64,000 nucleotides of DNA from Sulfuriferula multivorans (GTDB lineage: Bacteria > Pseudomonadota > Gammaproteobacteria > Burkholderiales > Sulfuriferulaceae), in assembly GCF_003851125.1 (NCBI RefSeq), contig NZ_BGOW01000003.1, positions 186,001-250,000 on the forward strand, given 5' to 3'. Positions 63,051-64,000 of this stretch are shown piece after piece (the first letter of the stretch is position 1; every line of letters starts with the position of its first letter). Below the pieces are notes generated by a model. It was not told the DNA's origin and made no database searches. It saw only the letters and a program-made list of their open reading frames with translations. A program made the position numbers and the translations under genes.

Positions 63051-64000
63051 GTTGCGAACCCGTGCAGTTGTACTGGTGCCGGTTCGTTGCAGGTGGCCGG
63101 TTTGAAGCTCAGCGACACGCGCGTTCCCCCTGTAGCACGGTTTTCCGTTTCCAGTTTTCCTCCCAGGCTGCGCGCGCGTTCCTGCATGATGGCCATGCCG
63201 TAATGGTGCATGTCCGGAGAGCCATTGAAGCCGATGCCGTCGTCTTCCACCGTGGCCGACAAGATGCCGTCGCTGTCAAAGCTCACCAATGCTTTGACTT
63301 GTCGGGCCCGGGCGTGATGCACGACATTGGACAGGGCTTCCCGAATGATCTGCAGCACGTGGATTTCCTCGTTGGCCGACAGGCGGCACCCGGCAAGATG
63401 GACGTCGAGCTGAATCTGAATGCCGCCGCGACCGGAAAATTCGGTAACCGTATCCTGCAGCGCGGACGACAGCCCGGTGCCTTCGATTTTCAGGCGGAAG
63501 GTAGTAAGCAGCTCCCTGAGTTCGCGGTAGGCACTGTTGAGACCCTGGCGTAGCTCGGAAAGTATTTTTCCCGCCTCCGCAGGCGGCGGCGTACCGAGCA
63601 CGGACTGCAGGCGGCTCACCTGGATTTTCATGAAGGAGAGCGACTGGGCCAGCGAATCATGCAGTTCGCGTGCGATGACGGCTCGCTCTTCGAGCAGGGA
63701 AACGCGCCGGCTTTGCTCGCTCTTGCGCGCCGTGCCGATGGCCGTGCCGATATGCCGGCACAAGGCCTCGAGCAGCTGCATTTGCCAGGCTTCAAGCGTG
63801 CGCCCTTTCTGGATCTCCAGCTGCAATACGCCGTGTTGCCGTTCGGCGTCCATAAGGGGTAAGGCCAGTATTGTATGCTGGCTGTCGCCAGCGAGGCGTT
63901 GATGCATGACAGCGCCGCCCAGACATTCGGCGCAATTGGATACATGGCAAAGATCGACGTCGCCTGCCTCGGCGACGAACGTGGAGGCAAGCAGGGAGGC
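63047..64000 (-). CDS. narX: NarX-type sensor histidine kinase, C-terminal part (5' end outside window)
   Basis: The reading frame is open to the end of the window, so the N-terminal sensor part is missing. The visible part has a GAF-like cysteine-containing region (CHVSNCAECLGG), a HisKA_3 dimerisation domain with phospho-acceptor His in VIARELHDSLAQSLSF, and an HATPase domain (ALSNVVHHARARQV; VEDDGIGFN; GMAIMQERARSLGG). With NarL it forms a two-component system of the nitrate/nitrite type; whether it senses nitrate is not shown. Confidence 0.88.
   Translation of the reverse strand, partial: ASLLASTFVAEAGDVDLCHVSNCAECLGGAVMHQRLAGDSQHTILALPLMDAERQHGVLQLEIQKGRTLEAWQMQLLEALCRHIGTAIGTARKSEQSRRVSLLEERAVIARELHDSLAQSLSFMKIQVSRLQSVLGTPPPAEAGKILSELRQGLNSAYRELRELLTTFRLKIEGTGLSSALQDTVTEFSGRGGIQIQLDVHLAGCRLSANEEIHVLQIIREALSNVVHHARARQVKALVSFDSDGILSATVEDDGIGFNGSPDMHHYGMAIMQERARSLGGKLETENRATGGTRVSLSFKPATCNEPAPVQLHGFAT

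Overview
The window looks like a contiguous chromosomal segment of a betaproteobacterium, most likely a chemolithoautotroph or metabolically versatile member of the Nitrosomonadales/Sulfuricellaceae/Gallionellaceae kind. This is inferred from gene content (F1 ATP synthase order, NasT, NirBD and NrtABC, the protein phosphatase/kinase fusion beside NarK, Hda, RbgA, YbiB) and from GC-rich codon use. No rRNA, tRNA or CRISPR array was seen.

Layout. 0-3.5 kb: the end of the ATP synthase operon (atpA 3' end, atpG, atpD, atpC). 3.6-4.9 kb: mscL and an SDR-type epimerase. 4.9-14.5 kb: a co-directional run of a [2Fe-2S]/FAD oxidoreductase, an NhaD-like ion transporter and six genes of a hydrogenase-4/complex-I-like membrane complex (hyfB, C, E, F, G, I). 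The large subunit of that complex has lost all four NiFe-binding cysteines. 14.5-16.9 kb, convergent to it: a SulP-family anion transporter translationally coupled to a Cam-type gamma-carbonic anhydrase. 17-29.4 kb: housekeeping genes (rsmB-like, a PLD-like protein, an MscS-like channel, a fatty-acid desaturase, rpmG-rpmB-radC, coaBC-dut, a GGDEF protein, lnt-nadA-nrtR). 29.4-30.1 kb: hda.

30.1-37.7 kb is an accessory patch. It holds a two-gene restriction-modification system with non-coding flanks, an orphan winged-helix gene, a fragment of an alcohol dehydrogenase gene, a frameshifted luciferase-like monooxygenase, an hsp20 gene with a heat-shock-type promoter and an AT-rich lipoprotein gene. 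37.8-41.3 kb: rbgA, an FAD-dependent dehydrogenase and a ferritin-like di-iron protein.

41.4-58.9 kb is a nitrate-assimilation region, almost all on the minus strand. In transcription order it contains narK, a PP2C/Ser-Thr kinase fusion, nasT, nrtA, a globin, nrtB and nrtC/D. Separately it contains nasA-ybiB and cobA-nirB-nirD-cbiX. Four transcription units in it (narK, nrtA, cobA, nasA) each carry a -24/-12 (sigma-54) promoter match, and about 110-150 bp upstream of each expected start a GCAC-N7-GTGC dyad resembling an NtrC site. nrtA additionally has a structured leader containing a GC-rich stem followed by eight U, next to the gene for the ANTAR antiterminator NasT. Nitrate would be imported by NrtABC and/or NarK, reduced by NasA to nitrite and by NirBD to ammonium. 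CobA and CbiX would supply siroheme for NirB.

59-64 kb: a glycine-zipper envelope protein, a SagB-type oxidoreductase, DUF3617 and DUF3820 proteins, and a NarL/NarX-type two-component pair whose kinase runs off the end of the window.

The two most promising unusual systems are (1) the NiFe-less Hyf/Ehr-like complex with its own reductase and antiporter genes, beside the coupled SulP-gamma-CA pair, and (2) the double-controlled (sigma-54/NtrC plus ANTAR leader) nitrate regulon with an embedded globin and a protein kinase/phosphatase.
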